A DNA stretch of 64,000 bases from Myxocyprinus asiaticus (lineage: Eukaryota > Chordata > Actinopteri > Cypriniformes > Catostomidae), in assembly GCF_019703515.2 (NCBI RefSeq), contig NC_059382.1:17599001-17663000 (forward strand). Reading direction: 5' to 3'. The stretch's first letter is position 1, and each line of letters starts with the position of its first letter. A program made the translations under genes and the position numbers. Below, piece after piece: positions 60,370 through 64,000 of this stretch. The notes below the pieces were generated by a model that saw only the letters and a program-made list of their open reading frames with translations, had not been told where the DNA came from and did no database searches.

Positions 60370-61945
60370 CTTACACTATTGATGTCAGAAGTACCAGAAC
60401 TTCGGTATCAAGTCGGTACTAACATAAAAAAAGATGTCACGATACCAGTGTTTCTTCAGTACCGGTAGTACCGAGCACCGACTTAATTCGATTCCCGTAC
60501 ACTGTCTGACTGACACATGACTGCTTCCAAATACTCACAAATTTGACACAGTATTTGGAGAAAAAATGAATGCACACTTAATCAAATTAAAATCACGGCA
60601 TGTTGTCACGATACCGGCTTATTCATCTGGTTTGTTCTGTGTGTCTGTGTTTTCTTTCCCTCGTGTTTCCCAGCTGCCGCTTTTCTGCCGTGATCAGTGT
60701 TGCTCGTTTGTTGATCAGCAGCAGCTGTTTCATTTCCTCTCTGCCTTTTTATACCTCCTAGTGTGTCGTGTTCTTTGCTTGATTGTAGTTCATGTTTAAG
60801 TGTCAGCTCGCTCACCTTACTCTCTAGCCTCGGTCCATGTGCTGTTTACTGTTGTTCTTCTCTCTGTTAGTATGGCTTCAGTCGGTTGGTTGGCTCCTCA
60901 ACTCCGGAATCCCCTCTGCCCGTGCCTCCATTGGCCTCTCCGCCTTCCTGTTCCCATCGCTGGGGGTGTTCCATTGCTTCTCTCTCACCCAGACCTCTCT
61001 TCAGCCATCATCGCTTCCACCGCCCTCACCACTGTTTCTCTCAGACTTATCCTCTTCAGCCTTTGAATTTGTGTCTCTGCTTTTGTCAATAAAGCATTGT
61101 AACTGTTCTTCCACATCTTGGGTCCTTCCTAGTGCTCCGGTGACACATGTTTTCTGTGAAAGACTGCAATCTTAGTCTGCATGAACTGCATGCTTGAATG
61201 TGTGAAGCAGAATGCTCATGACTCCAAACTCCACAGAATCATGCATGCTGTGTGTCATATGAGATGACAGAGCAGAGCACTCCTGTGAAGCGCACAGCAC
61301 ATGCAAACTATAAATGTACATAATCAAATCACAGCATTTGCGTTTTAATGATCACACTGGACCATGTAGCAAACTGTATATCCCAAGGGCTTATCCAGAC
61401 AGCTTCCATCAAAAACACACGTCAAAATAAATGCTTGATTCAAAATAAAAGCTAGGCACTTGGAATTTAAGAAACTGCGACAGAAATATATTACAACTGT
61501 ATAGTACAATATAATATTCACTGTAGTAATAATAATAAATAATAATAATGATTAATAATAATATTAAGTTATTAAGTTTGAGACACTATTAGACATTAGA
61601 CACTATTTTTATGATGAAATTAAATACAACTTTAGAATTTGGAATTCTAAAAAAAATTAATAAAATGGAAAACAGGATTTGGGGAAAAATAAAACATTTG
61701 AACACTTAAGCAATGTTTACGTCATTAAAAAAACACTTGTAGGACATGTGCATTTGCTGTAATTTATTTACATTTACATTGAAATCTTACTTTTTAAATA
61801 AGCTAGAGGAGTGTGTTCAATAGCACATGACCATATTAGCATATTAGCATATGTGTGCTTTGGTATCGATAATAGTAGAGTGAACCCTGAAATTTCACTG
61901 GTATAAGTACCGACTATAAGTTTTGGTATCGTGACAACACTAGCT
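60370..61945. repeat. Repeat with GATACC/GGTATC ends split by a solo LTR
   Basis: The left part (to about 60480) contains TGTCACGATACCAGTG and ACCGGTAGTACCGAG. The right part (about 61860-61945) contains TTGGTATCGATAATAG and TTTTGGTATCGTGACAAC. These look like inverted outer ends of one older element into which the LTR at 60604-61145 inserted. Boundaries and class are uncertain. Confidence 0.45.
60604..61145 (+). mobile_element. Solo LTR, 542 bp, with 5 bp target duplication
   Basis: Starts TGTCACGATACCGG and ends CTCCGGTGACA. The 5 bp CATGT flanks both sides (60599-60603 and 61146-61150) without mismatch. A polyadenylation signal AATAAA at 61088-61093, followed by GCATTGTAAC, sits where an LTR R region would end, giving plus orientation. 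The size and duplication length fit a Ty3/Gypsy-type or related LTR. No internal coding region remains. Confidence 0.88.
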
Positions 61946-62087
61946 TACACCATGCGAGCTGATTAGCTTAAAATGTCACATGTGAGTGAACCGATTGGCT
62001 AACAGATAACAAAACCCTATCAGCTTGCACCACATAGAGCTGCATGGCTGAACTTTGGTCATTTATCCTATGCATATTAATTTTCAG

Positions 62088-62268
62088 TAACCATTCACTT
62101 TCATGGCATCTACAGTATTTACCATACAAAGAATGTGAATGGTGACTGAGGCTGTCATTCTGCCTAACATCTTTTGTATTCCACAGAAGAAAAAAGTCAT
62201 TTTGTAATAACATAAGGGAGAGTATATGATAATAGAATTTTCATTTTTGGGTGAACTATCCTTTAAAG
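62088..62268. repeat. Foldback/TTAA MITE, right part
   Basis: Contains CCATTCACTTTCATGGCATC and, after a short loop, GTGAATGGTGACTGAGGCTG, then ends GGGTGAACTATCCTTTAAAG. Its terminal CTTTAAAG is also the left target duplication of the hAT MITE that follows. Confidence 0.75.
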
Positions 62269-62464
62269 CAGTGGTTCCCAACCCTGTTCCTGGAGGCCCC
62301 CCAACACTACACATTTCGGATATCTCCCTAATCAAACACACCTGATTCAACTCATTAGCTCGTTAGTAAAGACTCCACGACCTGAATTGGGTGTGTCAGA
62401 TAAGGAAGATATACAAAATGTGCAGTGTTTGGTGGGCCTCCAGGAACAGAGTTGGGAACCACTG
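62269..62464. mobile_element. hAT-type MITE, 196 bp, with perfect 8 bp target duplication
   Basis: Ends are inverted copies: CAGTGGTTCCCAACCCTG at the left and AGTTGGGAACCACTG at the right, with complementarity reaching about 30 bases (CCTGGAGGCC / GGCCTCCAGG). The 8 bp CTTTAAAG occurs at 62261-62268 and 62465-62472. CAGTGG-type ends and an 8 bp duplication are the hallmark of hAT transposons. It has no coding capacity. Confidence 0.93.
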
Positions 62465-64000
62465 CTTTAAAGGATCCTGAGCTATGAAAGAGCAACCTCT
62501 GAGCAATTTTCTTTTATTATAAATACTATAAAAAAAAACAGTAAGTCTGTACATCCATTAATGTGGAGGCTGTAAAGGCAGATCAAATGCTAAAGCTGGA
62601 CAAAACAGCCCAGTAAGCTCCAGTCTGCCTTTGTGCAGATGAGAAAGACATTCTTCATAAGCTCCTGACAGCTGAGGGATGTATAGACTATGGACTACAG
62701 TCTCCACTGGCCTGCAGACACTGTAACACATGCGGACCAGATGAATGCCATGCATTTAATATTTCAGTCCAGCCATAAACCTAACAAAACATTAAAGGTC
62801 ATGCACTGTATATAGGTTTATGACACATCACGTTTATTTCAACAGGTCTTGTTTCTCCACCATCCACACAAGAAGCGATCCAAATATGCATGACACTATT
62901 TCAGTATACACCTCTGCCTTCTACTTCAATCTTATAAAAATATTTTTTCACAATTTGCATAACAGTCCACTAATATATTTTTGTAGTAATATGGCTCCCA
63001 TATCAATCCATTTGGTCTTACATTCATAAATGCATTTGCCACAGCATAGAACTCAGCTGTAAATTGTTTCCCGTTATCACTCAGATGCCATCGTGAAGAC
63101 ATTCTAAACCAGTGCAAACGTGTTGAAAATATTATTAGAGTCAGCATTTGCATCAGTTTGTTATCCCACCTGCATTAGACACACTTGTTGCACTCATGTC
63201 ACTGCAGTACCCCTAATGTATACTGCTGTGCTAATAAATAAACCACAATGTATACCAATTCAGTATGTATTTATACTTAAGTTATTGTGTTCTCGGGTAA
63301 ACTATGTAACAGATCAACACATCTGTTGCAAAGTTATAATTTCTAATTCTAAGTTGAATTGTAAATTAGACATAATAAATATTTATGAGGCTGCTCATAT
63401 AACTTTTCACAAACTATGAGTAATGCAATGCTCACATAAACACAAGCGTACCACATGTATACTCGAGCATCTGTTATGTGTGAATGTTCAAAGAGAAAAT
63501 TTGAAACCTGTCTGATAGACTGTCTGAATACTGGAAGAGGGCTAAGGTCATGTTAGTATTTAGCAGACACAAGACTATAGAGGGTGGATTCAATTAAAAA
63601 TTAAATTGAAATTAAAAATATTCCACCCAGAGAAAAATGTTATTGCTCAGAGGCTCCTTTTTTGTAGCTCAGGAGACTTGATTGAGTTCTCTGTTAAATT
63701 CCATGTATGTATTAATGTTGTTTTAGATGTTTCACTTAAAATTCCTTGAAATTGAAACAAATACGACAAATGTTGACATAATTTAAGGTAAAATAGTTAG
63801 TTATTGTTGACATCATTTAAGTAAAATAGTTATACAATTATTGTGAATAGCATAGCTCGTGCAATTTGATCATGGACGAATTTAATTTGAAATGTTAGAA
63901 TTCATATTGAAGTCTTTGACTTTTAATTGCAGAGTTTGGAATCTTGGCAAATCTGAGCAGAGTCTGAAACACAGTGTTACCGGTTCAAAAATTCATAGGG

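Overview
This window is vertebrate nuclear DNA from a teleost, most likely a cypriniform (carp, minnow or loach relative). The exon sequences match fish and human orthologues closely. The AT-rich introns are full of repeats typical of cyprinid genomes: Tc1/mariner transposons, hAT-type MITEs, tRNA-derived SINEs, an L1/Tx1-clade LINE, solo LTRs, and many copies of a TTAA-flanked foldback repeat whose ends read like TTAAAGGGATAGTTCACCC. I name no species; the sequence alone does not settle it.

Five protein-coding genes lie on the minus strand, so transcription runs right to left. From high to low coordinates: the last exon of lrrc75a (50447-51252; earlier exons lie beyond the right edge), crk (43363-47143, 3 exons, 311 aa), ywhae (36070-40237, 6 exons, 255 aa), cpd (9177-32060, 21 exons, about 1356 aa) and the first five coding exons of gosr1 (2478-5698; the rest lies off the left edge). 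I rebuilt all splice junctions by hand. Reading frames join correctly across every junction, and every intron is GT-AG except one GC-AG intron in cpd.

Layout. 1-9176: gosr1, a complete Tc1 element in a gosr1 intron, a GC-rich retroelement-like fragment, and four foldback copies. 9177-32060: cpd, whose largest intron (18173-24646) holds a degenerate 5 kb L1/Tx1 LINE in the opposite orientation; other introns hold a SINE, hAT elements and two copies of a 300 bp MITE. 32061-36069: the gap between cpd and ywhae, with a truncated Tc1 and an 850 bp foldback element. 36070-43362: ywhae, then a roughly 95 bp-unit minisatellite just upstream of it. 43363-50446: crk, with a SINE nested in a foldback element in its second intron, then gene-poor spacer. 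50447-64000: lrrc75a last exon followed by at least 12.7 kb of intron holding two solo LTRs with perfect 5 bp target duplications, a deleted Tc1 and nested MITEs.

The genes do not form a pathway. GOSR1 is a Golgi v-SNARE and CPD a trans-Golgi carboxypeptidase; YWHAE and CRK are signalling adaptors; LRRC75A is poorly characterised. In human the same genes are spread over chromosome 17 (CPD/GOSR1 at 17q11.2, YWHAE/CRK at 17p13.3, LRRC75A at 17p11.2), so the window looks like a compact piece of the ancestral linkage group. I found no clearly new protein system. The most unusual material is the transposon archaeology (nesting, foldback elements, a tandem duplication inside the LINE) and the GC-AG intron in cpd.
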